From Megalonaias nervosa (Eukaryota; Mollusca; Bivalvia; Unionida; Unionidae): a DNA stretch of 64,000 bases. This document shows, in pieces, positions 44,316-57,825 of this stretch. How positions within the stretch are numbered: the first letter of the stretch is position 1; every line of letters begins with the position of its first letter. Below the pieces are notes generated by a model. That model was not told the DNA's origin. It did not search any database and worked only from the letters and a program-made list of their open reading frames with translations. The stretch lies in contig JAECUM010027153.1 of assembly GCA_016617855.1 (NCBI GenBank), positions 1-64,000 of the forward strand, read 5' to 3'. Position numbers and translations under genes: made by a program.

Positions 44316-47300
44316 ACCTCTTCCTAGTGAGAATTAACCCAAACTTTTACATAATAGAGTTAATTTTATGATTGTGGATTTCAATACTTGATATTTGATA
44401 TGTCGCCAATTGCAACAAAATTGTGATACCAAACCAAGGAGTTAAGGATCTGGCCCCGTGCGTTTAATAAACATGCGTTTTCTGTCATAAATGAAGTTGA
44501 TGATCTTGCTCCAGCTTTTAATAAACATGCGTTTTCGGTCAAAAATGGAGATATGGAGATATCCTTTTTAATGTTTCCTTGGATATAATGGCTTTTTCAG
44601 CGAATATCAATGATCGATTAAAATTATGCATCTGCTCTCTGTATATCTTGAATTCATCTTCAAAGGGCGTCGTCTTATCTCGGAGACAAACAAAAGATTT
44701 TCCCCAACATGTAATGAAACAAAATAATCGTTCTTATCTTCCCAAGAAATCAAATATTCCTTGGTATAAGACAAGATGCAGTACAATCATACATATGTCT
44801 GAAGGGTTTCATTTCATTTTTATTTATTGGTAATGTACATCCGCAAAATTAAATCTTCCACGAAACGTTTTGTTGAGACTGGACATGGAAATAAATTACC
44901 TAACGTCGCTATATTTATTTCATGAAATACAGTCTGCTTCGGACAAGAACGCCACTATAATCCTAAGAAATTTGAGATAGATGTGGTAAATTGGACCAAA
45001 CATTTTGTAAAGCTAAACTCTTCAACTATTAAGCATTTTTGAAAAGTGGAGTTAGAGCTTTTGGTCTAATATTAATTTTCAAGCCATTTGAAGGTAACGG
45101 TATGCATGTACAATAGTGTTATTTTGCCCTCAAAGATGTGCGAATTGGTGACGGTGTTGACAATGTGTTGATAAGGATATAATCTATGGATTTTTACAGC
45201 CTTCAGTCAGTTTTAAGGTAATATGTGAAATATAAATCCAGTGTGTTGGATCTGATGTAAAAAGGCACATCTCTCACCACCCACATTGCCAAACTATCAG
45301 CAATATCGATTGCTTTCATTGTTTTTAAGTATAGGATTTCTGGCAGCTTTACTCCTCGACAATGATATCACTTACGTCGTACCACGCAATTTCATGTAAA
45401 AAGGGCATATTATTTTGGACACTGGCCAACAGCTAACTTTCATCAATAACGCCTACTATCAGTAAATGAATCTACACGTAATAAAGGGAAAGTTAAGTTT
45501 ATATTAATTTTTCTTTACGATGCATCCATCTGTATTGTTTAATATTACAGCAAAACGACACATATGCGTTGAAAGTTTAAATGGAAAGAAAATGTTTGCG
45601 ATAAATGGTAAATGAGAGAGAGGCGAGAGGAGCCATTGCAAATGAGACAACTGACTAATGTTGGTGGTCAAAGACTTAAAAAAAATCCCCGTTTGAGTAA
45701 AGAAAGGCTTTAATTTGAAAATAGATTTGCTAATCTACATCCCTAGTTTTTCAACAGATATATAAATTTTCATTCAAACCTAATTTCTTGTTTGAAAATG
45801 ACCCCCACCTCTCAGCACCCTCCTTTCCTTTAGTGCCGCAACAAGACAAGACTTGATTACACAGAGGTTGTAAAGTTTACAACATATGTGGTATATAAGA
45901 AAGAGAACATAAAAATAGCATGTGATGTTATGACATAATGCTTAACAGGAATTACAAAATTCGGAAAACGCAATCTAAAAGGGATTACAAAATTCGGAAA
46001 ACGCAATCTAAAATTCTGCAAATATTTTAGTAATAGTCTTAGCTACCTGTTTTCATTCATTGATTATATTTATAAACGTTAGTCCCGGAAGTGTAAAATT
46101 AGTATACATTTTGGGGGATCTTTCATTACAAAAATAATAAACTGACAAAAGATAGTGATATTTATCCACTATTTCCAAAGACTGACAAAGTGTGCAATAT
46201 CATTCATTATCGGGGACATTAGGCCATCTATCAGTTTCAATGGGAAACCTATATGCACTTCTAAGCTTAATTAAGTTTACAAATTTGTTGGGGTTTTTTG
46301 GTAATGAGAAATAGATCTTTTCTGAATCCAGTGCCCCATATGAAACTGTTTAAGCATCTCTGTACATTATTACTATAGATTATTTGATGTTATAGGGTTA
46401 TTATTAGTTCCACAAACACTCGAGAAGCTGGTATGAAACCTCTAAGCCACCATTAATTTCTTTAACGTCTCTCTAAGGACACTTGTGATGCTGTTATAGT
46501 ATAATACCAAGAACGTACATCTTCATTTTCTTATCAGTAATTGTTTCTGAATAATTAATGACAACTATTGTCATTGATAAATAAATTGTCTTGTGTATCG
46601 GCCTTCGTGCGTGGCAAAAGCAATAGTCAAAAACTTCAGGTCATGAACTATCATGTTTCTCATGATAACCAGAGTTTCAGTGAATACATAGTAAAATGTG
46701 TCAGCAATGTGAAAATAAACTTTTTGATGGGGTTGAAGTAACCATTTATCTTTTGTCTTATAAATTTTACCGTTGTTTACAACTTTGTAGAATGCCTCAG
46801 AATCGATGGTTCAGCTCTCTTTGCAGATCACTTGAGATGCGTCGAAATCCGATCGTTGTGCCTACAATACGTACAGTGGCATAGCCTGCCTCTTAACACA
46901 CTTGATAATGCAAGTAAAGTAGTTTCTAGCCGTAGAACAATGACATTTTTCAATTTTTGTGATTTAAAGCTGTGCAAATGTCACGAACACCCGACTGGGC
47001 CCACTATTTTTAAATCGCTTCAAAGTTATCGACGGTCATATAGCTGTCGATAAATACTCCAAGAAGAATAGAGGACTCGGGGTATTATCGACAGATGCAT
47101 GTTAAAGCACGGGAAAAATAATTACTCTCGAGTTGTTGTTTAATGTATCGTACGAACGTCAGTTTTATTTGTTTAGCAACTGAACACAAAACTTCAACTG
47201 CAAATAATCTGATTACGGGAGGAGTCATTATTTGTTATTAACGTATTTAACAAGGCGTGTCCAAGGTTTAATTATGTGTGAGTTGGACTTGAATAGGAAA

Positions 47301-48463
47301 CTGATATAAACATTTTTCTGAGAATTAGTTTAAATCATCATTTAGACGCAGATTAGGTAATTATCAACAGCTAAGGAAAATGTACGCTCGATTCTTTGGA
47401 TTAACAAACAATTCTTGAATTTTTATAGGTGTATAAAAGCTCGTTATCGAGTGTTTGCCTTACGAGATTATGCAATATAAACACTTACAGTATAGCAGGG
47501 AGTAGTCATATGTAAAGTACTTAGGATTGTCCGTTATCGACACGTTTTTAGGTAATGTCAATATAAATTTATGACCTTTTAGTTGTTAAAATTTATATCA
47601 GTCTCAGAAAAATGCATTGTATCCATTTGGAATCAGTATTTATGTACAAGAGACTGCAACGAGTCAAGGATGTACTAGTTTTTGCAAACACGTTTTTTGG
47701 CAAAAAGAAAAGCAAATAAAATAATTATTACAAGAAGTTTATTTATTGCCAAAAGAAACTTTGGATTTACCATTCATTTCTCCAATGTATCTGAGGTATT
47801 TTACATTTGTATATGATCACTGTTAAAAAAAATCAAAGAGCTTCATAGTTTAAAAAAATATATATTGTCGGCTTTCTTGTAATCGATTCTTTAGAAACCA
47901 TTGCAGAAAAGGTCATTTTGCAGATCAGAGTGCTGGGTCAAACTTTGGCTTCAAATCATTGGTGGTTAAAGCTTTTCAGGTAAATACTCAATCCATTACT
48001 CTCATCATCAAAAGAGCAAACTTATCGGCTCTGACTTACGAAAATGAGAACCTGGTCTGTTTCATCTTATGCTACATTTATCGAGTCGTTATTCTTAGTT
48101 TTCATCATGGGCAGTAACTGAATGGTTATATCACTTTATATCGCTTATGTCATAAATTATTATTTCTTCCCCAAGTAACAAAAAGACCCGGCATTCCAAT
48201 CCTTGCTTTTCTTTTTTGTGGTTGGTTATCTCCAGTTGATTGTGTCATTGTATCATCACCCGCTGATGGTTTTCAGCAATTTAGGATGTATGTAACTTAT
48301 ATCCTTCGGATAGAGAACTTGATAAGAGCCATTTCATGAAGAATAGTGTTGTTGAGTGCATGTCAGCAATCAAGTGCACTCATTATATATATATATATAA
48401 TAGCCAATAGCAGCATAGCTAGCAACTAATATGCTAACATATATGTAATATAGCAACAGCATG

Positions 48464-48468
<5 letters not shown>
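44314..48468. other. Unassigned 4-kb stretch
   Basis: AT-rich; short direct duplication of GGGATTACAAAATTCGGAAA at about 45950-46010. No gene supported. Confidence 0.4.

Positions 48469-48501
<33 letters not shown>
48469..48501. repeat. (TA)n microsatellite
   Basis: About 16 TA units. Confidence 0.9.
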
Positions 48502-48505
<4 letters not shown>

Positions 48506-48689
48506 TCAGAAATAATTGATTTGCATATGGATGAGACTAATTAACCAATGGTTGATACAGATGCAAAAATATCATAGTCTCAGATTGACATTATTTGTCT
48601 TTGCTCGGCGAAGCCTTGCAAATAGTGTAACCCTTCGACGGGGAGTTTATTGTCTCGGTACCAACTCCAAAATTTATTTTATTAGATAC

Positions 48690-49015
48690 ACAAAACATCC
48701 TAAACAACCAATATTAGGTAGAGATGAATTCAAATACATGTTTCATCTTAAAAAACCAAGATATGGTAGAGATAAATTGGATAACTGTCTCATCCTAAAC
48801 AACCTAGATTGTGTAGAAATGATTTCAAATAACTGTCTCATCCTAAACAATCAAGATATGGTCGAAATGAAGTCGAATAGCTGTTTCATCCTAAACACCA
48901 AGATATGGTAGAAATGAATTCGAATAACTGTCTCATCCTAAACAACCAAGATATGGTCGAGATGAATTCGAATAGCTGTTTCATTCTAAACACCAAGATA
49001 TGGTCGAGATGAATT
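48690..49015. repeat. Minisatellite, unit about 48 bp, about seven copies
   Basis: Unit contains CATCCTAAACAACCAAGATA, then TGGTAGAGATGAATTCGAATAACTG. The 131-codon frame at 48516-48911 ends in this repeat. Confidence 0.9.
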
Positions 49016-49254
49016 CACATCTTATAAGAGCGAGATGAAAAGCATACCTTATTACAAATCCATAATAGTTTTCAAATAAGTGATAAAAATCAGATTTAAA
49101 TGCTAATAGTGAAAAATTTAAGTCCAAATCAGCCGATGCTTTCAGTGACCTTGCTAAATATATACTGTTATTTCTCTTGTTGTTTCAAATTATGATCACG
49201 ACTAGGTAAGATATATCCTTAGGTAAGAACCCTATTAAATGCGAATGAAGAATT

Positions 49255-49840
49255 GAACATGCATGAATCCACTAGGCATTACACATATGATACCTGTGAG
49301 CATTTCTTACACTTTCGCTAGGCATTACGCATGATGCACATAAGCATTACTTAAACTAGGCATTACACATATGATGCATGTGAGCATTATTTACACTAGG
49401 CATTACAAATATGATGCATAGGAGCATTATTTATACAAGGCATTACACATATGATGCCTGTGAGCATTACTTACACTAGGCATTACACACATGATGCATG
49501 AGAGCATTGCTTACACTCAGCATTACACATATGATGTCTGTGAGCGTTGCATACACTAGGCATTATACATATGATGCCTGTGAGCATTGCTTACACTCAA
49601 CATTACATATATGATACATCTGAGCGTTGCTTACACTCGGCATTACACATATGATAGGTGTGAGCGTTGCTTACACTAGGCATTACACAAATGATACACG
49701 TAAGCATTGCTTACACTAGGCATTACACATATGATACTTGTAACCATTACTTACACTAGGCATTACACATATGATGCCTATGAGCGTTGATTACACTAGG
49801 TATTCACATATGATGCCTGTGAGCGTTGCTTATATGCAAA
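49255..49840. repeat. Minisatellite, unit about 41 bp, about 14 copies
   Basis: Unit contains CACTAGGCATTACACATATG, then ATGCCTGTGAGCATTGCTTA; copies vary at a few positions. GCAAAACTGCTGACAGTTAATGA follows the array at 49835 and reappears at about 50530. Confidence 0.93.
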
Positions 49841-51599
49841 ACTGCTGACAGTTAATGATACTTGTGAGCATTACTAAGTATGGATAATATATGGTGCAAC
49901 ATATTACTTATTATGTGCAAATGGTCTGATTTTCAGATCTTTCTATAGATTCTATATGCATATTACCTTCCCATCTTAGACTTTGCCTCGTAAATTCGGG
50001 ATCTGCCTCCAAATCGCCCTCAAAAAAAGTTGTGGCTCTAAAAATGTATAACCTTTCACACGTCATATTACTTCTAGCATTCGTATGTTTCACTTGCAAA
50101 CCCGTTAGAGGTAATAAATAAATACAAACAATTATTTTCAGCAACGATACATAGAAATGTATAGAGATATCGATATTGTAAGAAGTAGATTTCAAGTAAA
50201 AAAATGTAAAAGTCAGGGTTTTTTTTCTGACACGTCGCTAACACTTCAGGCCTAAGGTCAACAGGCCGATACGTGCAACCACTCAGACAACCATGTTATG
50301 ATAATACCCTGATAGCTATAATAATACTGAATTTCTGTAACCTTAATCCTCAAGGAGATATCATTATACCATTATTACGAACAGGCATGTTAAAATACAT
50401 CGAGTGGGATCATGAGCCAATATCCATAGCAAAATAGATATTGATGAATTTGCATTTTATGAAGTAAGAGGTCTATTGTCTCAATGCCTTTCCCATTTTG
50501 CATATGTCTAGCTTACTCTCGTTTCATATGCAAAACTGCTGACAGTTAATGACTGATGCAGGCATATGTTTACAGTGTAACTGCAAAAGATAACAATTAC
50601 TTTGCAGCTACGCCAGCTAAATTCATTTGTGTTTTTTTTAAAGTAAATATTAGGCTGAATTCTTGATTGATTAATAACTCTTGTCAGATAAAGGCAGAAC
50701 TGTCTAACAAGTGAGAAAAATGGGCTATTTTTTTGGCCTATGTTGCTTAGGCCAAACCCTGAGTCAAATTCTTCCTACCTGTTTACAATAACTGGTTTGA
50801 CCCACGATATTCATTTTGGAGATTGAGGTTAAAATCAGGTAAATGCAACAATTGTTTACTGGAAGTAGTATTCTTGCCATCCAATAAACCTATGACTCTC
50901 TCGTCTGCATGTAAATTATTTTATCTTACGTATTTAATCTCCATATCCACTATATTGAATTTTCTACTTCACTCGCTTCTTTATATTCATATGGTTTTGT
51001 ATATCTAGGTCAACATTCCAAACTAAGCTAAAATCACCCGCTATAGCTACAAGTCACTTGGATGTTAATCATATAATCCTAATATATTCTGCTTAATACG
51101 AAAATAGAATTCCAGTACGTCATTACTTGATGTACCGGTATGTTTACAAATTCTGTTTACCTTATGTTACTACATCTCAAAATAATATATTCTATTCATA
51201 TCTTTATTTTTAATTTATAATAATACAAACATATTTTTAAACAATCCACTTGGAGTGACTCGAAAAGAACTAAACATTCACTGATAACTTTCCTCTCAGT
51301 CCAAGCCACATGTTTGACACTAATTTATGACCTTAAAGCACCAGGATTTTGTATTTTGTATCACCATGTAGGAGACTAGGTCAGATGGCACCCAGGAATG
51401 AGACCAGTTTTAATGAATGTTAATGTGAAATGGTGCGCCTTATCTATTGTCATTTAAGGTTAAGAAATACTTATCAATTGTCATTTAAGGTTAAGAAATA
51501 CCGCCTTAGAAATAAGTACTCCATTCTAATTATGCTGGTCATCCGCTCGTGGACGTTGCATAGGATTAACTCGCCCTGCCGCATGTCATAAGGGGCGAC
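49841..51599. other. Unassigned stretch
   Basis: No gene supported; short tandem duplication TTGTCATTTAAGGTTAAGAA at about 51446-51500. Confidence 0.4.
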
Positions 51600-51775
51600 T
51601 AAAGGAGGTATGAGTCAAAGTAGCCCAGTAGTTAGCGTGCTGGACTCGTGACCGGAAGGTTTTGGGTTCGAATCCGAAATGCGACGGAATGGATCATTCT
51701 GGGTCGCCTACAAGGATGTGCAAATTACTATATTAGCCTACTTGAGTTGCTGTGCCGTTAAACACCAAACCAATC
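51600..51775 (+). mobile_element. tRNA-derived SINE
   Basis: AGTAGCCCAGTAGTTAGCGT (A box region) and GGGTTCGAATCCGAAATGCG (B box) form a tRNA-like head. The body ends with GCTGTGCCGTTAAACACCAA, a sequence type common at the 3' end of molluscan SINEs (inference). GCATGTCATAAGGGGCGACT just upstream (51580) may be a second SINE fragment. Confidence 0.7.
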
Positions 51776-54769
51776 CAAGTCAAGCACTGCAAAGATGAAT
51801 TATATTAGTGAACATTGGGCGTATTATATATGACCTACTGTTTTCATTTTTTTTAGCATTTTCCCAGATACATTGAAAGTTTCTCCTTGGAGATCAGCGA
51901 GATACTGATACTAAGCAAGATATGTTAGACTGTAACTATAAATTTATGATATTTTAGTTTATATCAACTGAGTTATATTTATAGTGATATAGTTAGACTG
52001 GAATACAAAATTAAATAGTGAAATTTTAAGCTATTATGACCTCTAATTTAATAAAGACATCTTGTTTCAGCAGACCGTTTTTACAGCGAGCTAGTTGTTT
52101 GATTAAAGTAATAAATGGAAAAGCTAACGAAAAGCTGGACATATCAAGAGCTAAATCTTTACTCCCTATTGTATTGACCATTGAGTTTTGTGCAGGGGGG
52201 ATGGGGGACGAGAAAGATCGGGTGTTTACAGGAGCTTAGATTTTTTTTTATAAAAGAATTGTCTGGTCCTCCAATAGCTTCAAAATTTATTTTGCTCTGA
52301 TTTGCAGAAAAAGAACTACTTCTATTAATTATATTAGCCTGCAAAGAATAACTATATGCAGGTAAAGTAAAGCAGATGAATTCCCCCTTCTCTCCTGACA
52401 AAAGATATTTTCTCACATATTCTAATTTGAAATGTTTCAGTCTCGTCTTTGAAATTCGAGTGTAGCGAAAATAAAATGTTGCAAAGCTTCAGACTGATAT
52501 AGCTGATGGCGGAAAAATTCAGCGGAATACTTAAACCATGTGTATTTTCCAGCAATGATATTTCAAGCGCTAGGGGTTAACACCTCCCTATTACCCGCCT
52601 CCCCCTCCCCCCAAAAAGCCACTGTCATATTTCAGATTGGTCTGCCTATCAGCCGACATGATCGGTCAGGAGCTTTCAGGAAGCACTGTGAAACTTGCGT
52701 ATTAAAGCGCACAGCGTCGTATCTTCACCTGCGATAATCGATGGTCCAAAAAGTTCTCACGTGCTAAAGATTGTGAGGCAATGTTGTCTTATCCTAACCG
52801 AAGAAGTGGCTTGGTTTGTTGTTTCTCTCAGAGTAATGACGGTAAATACATAACGACATCAAAATGCATCGTATGGAATTCTAAGTCTAGTGGCTGGTAT
52901 ATCTACGGTTAAGTTAGGAGTAAGATCTGAAGACATTACGATGAGATTGTCAACACTGTCCACCATTTGCTCATTTTTAATCAATTCCGAAGTGAATGGT
53001 GGCGTACTTGTATCTTTAAAAGGTAAAAGCCAAATTCATTGTAATGGTTTAACCCTATGCACATCACTCATGATAGTCCCTCAGCATGTTTTACTATTCA
53101 TACATTTGAGTGTACGTTCTAATCATACTTCCATTTTATGAAGAAAAAACACATTATTATTGATTCACATAATTTTAGACACAACGCAGGCATAATAAAA
53201 GTTCTTTTTTAATAAGTACCGCCTTGTGGTCAATCTCCCCAAAATTATGTTATCTCCGTTTTCTTATTTAAAAAAATAAAAAATAAAAAATAAAAAAAAA
53301 TTTTTATATTTTTTGCTTTCATGCCAAGGTCTGTATTACAACGGTTCGTAGAGACACTAATTGTTTTATCTAGTTATGACATTTTAAAATTGTCTTCTTT
53401 ATGGTTTTGGAAATCTTCTGTGAGCTTGAATCTTTCACTTTAATAAAAAAAAAAATAAGTTGTTTAGTAAAAATTGTGCACTGATATATTTTAAAAGTTA
53501 GATTTCACTTTGTGATATATATATATCCTGTTAGACAACTGATCAAATAGTCTTGTACCGGCTTTTGCAAACATTGGCTTTAAGACTCTAAAAAATATTT
53601 AATAAGTCCTAACTTATTTAACACGAAATCCTGTATGCCTTTCTCTTATGTTCGGCCTAGCCCTCTGCCAAGATTTTATATTCACAAACGCATAGTCTTC
53701 TCTTGCAATAAAAAGCCACTCAGTTACAGGTGTGAAATGTAAATATTAATAAATGCTTTTCTACCAGAGGCGTGTTTAAATAAACTCGTCAGTCTTTGGC
53801 CCGGGTAAATAACTTTGCAGCGATAAAACTTTATATACAAAGCAAGTTTAAGCTTTCTTATAAGGATTGCCAAACATTTATTTCAGAGCTTTGCAACATG
53901 AACTGAGCAAAACAAAATCCATTTCCACAGACATAGTACCGAAGTTTTAGTTTCTTCCTGAGTTGCCGATCTTTTAATAGCTACCCCCGGATTGTGTAAC
54001 AGTGTGATTGTGACCTGTTTAGCGTTAAAGTTAAAGAAGAACAGTCTATACCATTCTTCAGATCTTCATCAAAGAGTCATAAACAAACAGTTTCATACAG
54101 TCTCATGGTTTCCGAAGACCTTGTTAAACTTTAATAAATAATTATAGGCGCTTAAGAGATTTTCTACGTAATTTTAAATAATATGAATGACGGACTTTTA
54201 TCAACATGATATATTTTGTACCTATTTCTTTAAACAGGCATATTAAAAGGAAAGGTCAATCTTATTTATCTTGAATGTAGGCATATAGATAAAGTACGGC
54301 ACAAGTGGAAAAATGGCTTGCTATTATGAACCCTGCGCCATGTCAGGTCACTTTAGAATCAATGACTGGAACCATCAAGATAACATGAATCGTCTTCAGC
54401 TCTAAACAGTCACATGCATTTGTTTTAGATATCCACGCTTGTATTGAAAATATCCCTTTGATTCATCGAATAAGTAATGCTATTGATTTTGCTTACGTGA
54501 CAAATCTTTTTACAACTTACGACAAAGTTGAGTCGTTAAAGGTCTGCTTAACATTTGCATAACGCTTTTCCAGTATTTTATCTCAGTCCACGATATTCAG
54601 ACGGGTTACATCGGCAGTTGCTAGCAGTGAACCATGCAAACACGGAATACTAACCCTTAAGGTGCTTCCTACGATGTTATTCGAGGCTCTGACAGTTAAG
54701 ACTTCAAATGCAGACTTAGCAGTATTCTGCTACTTAGTAGTCCGATCTTGAATCTTGTATCACTTTATT
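51776..54769. other. Unassigned AT-rich stretch
   Basis: Contains poly(A)-rich (AAAAATA)n at 53265-53300; no gene supported. Confidence 0.4.
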
Positions 54770-55870
54770 CTCCTCTTGACTCGAATACTCGAGTCACTCC
54801 TAAACCCAAGACATTGTATCACTTTAATAATATCTTACTTCGAGACTCTCCACTCCTAAACCCAAGACCTTGTATCATTTTAATGATATATTAGCTCCAG
54901 ACACTCCACTCCGAAACTCAAGATCTTGTATCATTTTAATCATATATTAACTCCAGACACTCAACTCCTAAACCCAAGATCTTGTATCATTTTAATCATA
55001 TCTTAACTCCAGACATTCCACTCCTAAACCCAAGATCTTGTATCACTTTTTTCTCCTCTTGACTCGAATACTCGAGTCACTCCTAAACCCAAGATATTGT
55101 ATCACATTAATCATATCTTACTTCGAGACACTCCACTCCTAAACCCAAGATTTTGTATCATTTTAATGATATATTAGCTCCAGACACTCCACTCCGAAAC
55201 TCAAGATCTTGTATCATTTTAATCATATATTAACTCCAGACACTCAACTCCTAAACCCAAGACATTGTATCACTTTAATCATATCTTACTTCGAGACACT
55301 CCACTCCTAAACCCAAGATCTTGTATCATTTTAATGATATATTAGCTCCAGACACTCCACTCCGAAACTCAAGATCTTGTATCATTTTAATCATATATTA
55401 ACTCCAGACACTCAACTCCTAAACCCAAGATCTTGTATCATTTTAATCATAACTTAATTCCAGACACTCCACTCCTAAACCCAAGACATTTTATTGCTTT
55501 CATCATATTTTAACTCCAGACAAACCACTCCTATACCCAAGACATTGCATTGCTTTCATCATATTTTAACTCCAGACACTCTACTCCTATACCCAAGACA
55601 TTGTATCACTTTCATCATATCTTAACTCCAGACACTCCACTCCTAAACGCAAGACATTGTATCACTTTCATCGTATCTTAACTCCAGACACTCCACTCCT
55701 AAACCCAAGATCTTGTATACCTTTTAATCATAGCTTATCTCCAGACACTCCACTCCTAAACCCAAGACATTGTGTCAATTTCATCATATCTTAACTCGAG
55801 ACACTCCTAAACCTAAGATCTTGAATCACTATATTCCTCTCTCAAGAAACTCCTAATCCCGAGATAGTCT
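54770..55870. repeat. Minisatellite array, unit about 58 bp, about 18 copies
   Basis: Unit contains CCACTCCTAAACCCAAGATC, then TTGTATCATTTTAATCATATCTTAACTCCAGACA. A higher-order pattern is visible: a block of about 290-300 bp at 54775-55080 recurs from 55045 on, with the variant CTCCTCTTGACTCGAATACT marking the starts. Confidence 0.95.
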
Positions 55871-56493
55871 CTTAACTTTAAATTTAACACTTAGGCCAGT
55901 AATACCAATTAGGGGGATTTTGAAGCCCCCCCCCAACCCCCAACAATAAGTTCAAGTTTTCACAGTCTGCATTCCCGCTATTGGCTAAGTGATTCTCAGA
56001 TGTCACGAAAGAAAAGAAGAAAAATAAAAAACATTTACTTGTATCATGTGACACCCACCCACTTAAAGTCAATAATTTGAACTTAATTTACATTGACTAT
56101 TAAATTACAGAATGAATACAAATACGCTTCGGTTCTTGCACATTTTCAAAACTTATCTGATAGTGTTGCCTTATGCTAACATACATGTCAGCAAATTGTA
56201 TGGAATAATGACTCGTCTTTCAATGAATTCTCGTCTATCATGTCGCTAGTTATTTTTTCATGGCAAACAGTGACAGTATTCTCTAGACAAATTCTTGTAT
56301 TCTTTGTGTTTAAGATTTGTATGTCTTTATTATAATTTTATTATATAGAAATAATAAACGGATGCATCAATCGCACGCAAAGAAATCTATTCCATTGAAT
56401 GTCGAAAATATGTTAGAATTTTAATTATTTGGCTGTGTTGCCTAGAATGATTAAATGTGAACAAATCTATGATTTAGTTTCTAAACAGTATTG

Positions 56494-56497
<4 letters not shown>

Positions 56498-56553
<56 letters not shown>
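56498..56553. repeat. (CT)n microsatellite
   Basis: About 27 CT units. Confidence 0.95.
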
Positions 56554-56556
<3 letters not shown>

Positions 56557-56949
56557 TCAGCGCATTATAAATTGTATACGTTGAAAACAGCTGATACGTT
56601 GCTGCATTACTTTTTCTACCTTGTATATTTTTTAAAAAAAATACTTACTGCCACCAAAAGCATTTGAGAGGGGTAAAACGTGGTACCGTATCATATCAGG
56701 AAACTTGTGTTTCTAGACGACATCTTAAAAGCAAATCCAGAAATCCGCCAAGATTAAACTACTTGGAGATTATATATCCCTTTTTATAGAGGCATCAGGA
56801 AGACAGGTAGGTTCCAGTGAAAGATCCATAATGAAACCTACCTTGACTTTCTTTTATCTTCATATTCAATCATTTTTGTTATAGTCATTATATCAAGGGT
56901 TCTGAACAAAATTTGTTAGAAAACTACCAGGTATTTTGTCATTCTACAC

Positions 56950-57825
56950 ATGATTTGTAAATGAAACATATTCTCCAGATGATTTCTCATTCTAATTCAA
57001 ATACATGATTCGTAAATGAAACATACTTATCATTCTAATACATGATTTGTAAATGAAGCACACTTTATCATTCTAATACATGATTTGTAAATGAAACATA
57101 CTTATCATTCTAATACATGATTTGTAAATGAAGCACATTTTATCATTCTAATACATGATTTGCAAATGAAACATACTTATTCAAATACATGATTTGCAAA
57201 TGAAACACACTTTATCATTCTAATACATGATTTGTAAATGAGACATACTCATCATTCAAATACATGATTTGTAAATGAAGCATACTTTATCATTCTAATA
57301 CATGATTTGTAAATGAAACATACTTTCCATTTAATTTGACATTCTTTACATAATTTATAAATGAAGCATACTTTATCATTCTAATACATGATTTGTACTA
57401 TAAGCATACTTATCATTGTAATACATGATTTGTACTATAAGCATACATATCATTGTAATACATGATTTGTACTATAAGCATACTTATCATTCTAATACAT
57501 GATTTGTACTATAAGCATACTTTATCATTCTAATACATGATTTGTACTATAAGCATACTTATCATTCTAATACATGATTTGTACTATAAGCATACTTTAT
57601 CATTCTAATACGTGATTTGTACTATAAGCATACTTATCATTCTAATACCTGATTTGTACTATAAGCATACTTTATCATTCTAATACATGATTTGTACCAT
57701 AAGCATACTTTATCATTCTAATACATGATTTGTACCATAAGCATACTTATCATTTTAATACATGATTTGTACTATCAGCATATTTTTCATTCTAATACAT
57801 GATTTGTACTACAAGCATACTTTTC
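56950..57825. repeat. Minisatellite array, unit 36-38 bp, about 24 copies in two subfamilies
   Basis: All units share CATTCTAATACATGATTTGT. In 56950-57375 they continue with AAATGAAACATACTT, in 57376-57825 with ACTATAAGCATACTT. The switch is sharp. Confidence 0.95.

Noticed and set aside
48690..49840. CRISPR-like array
   Set aside because: The 41- and 48-bp units are repeated end to end with no unique spacers, in eukaryotic surroundings; they are minisatellites.
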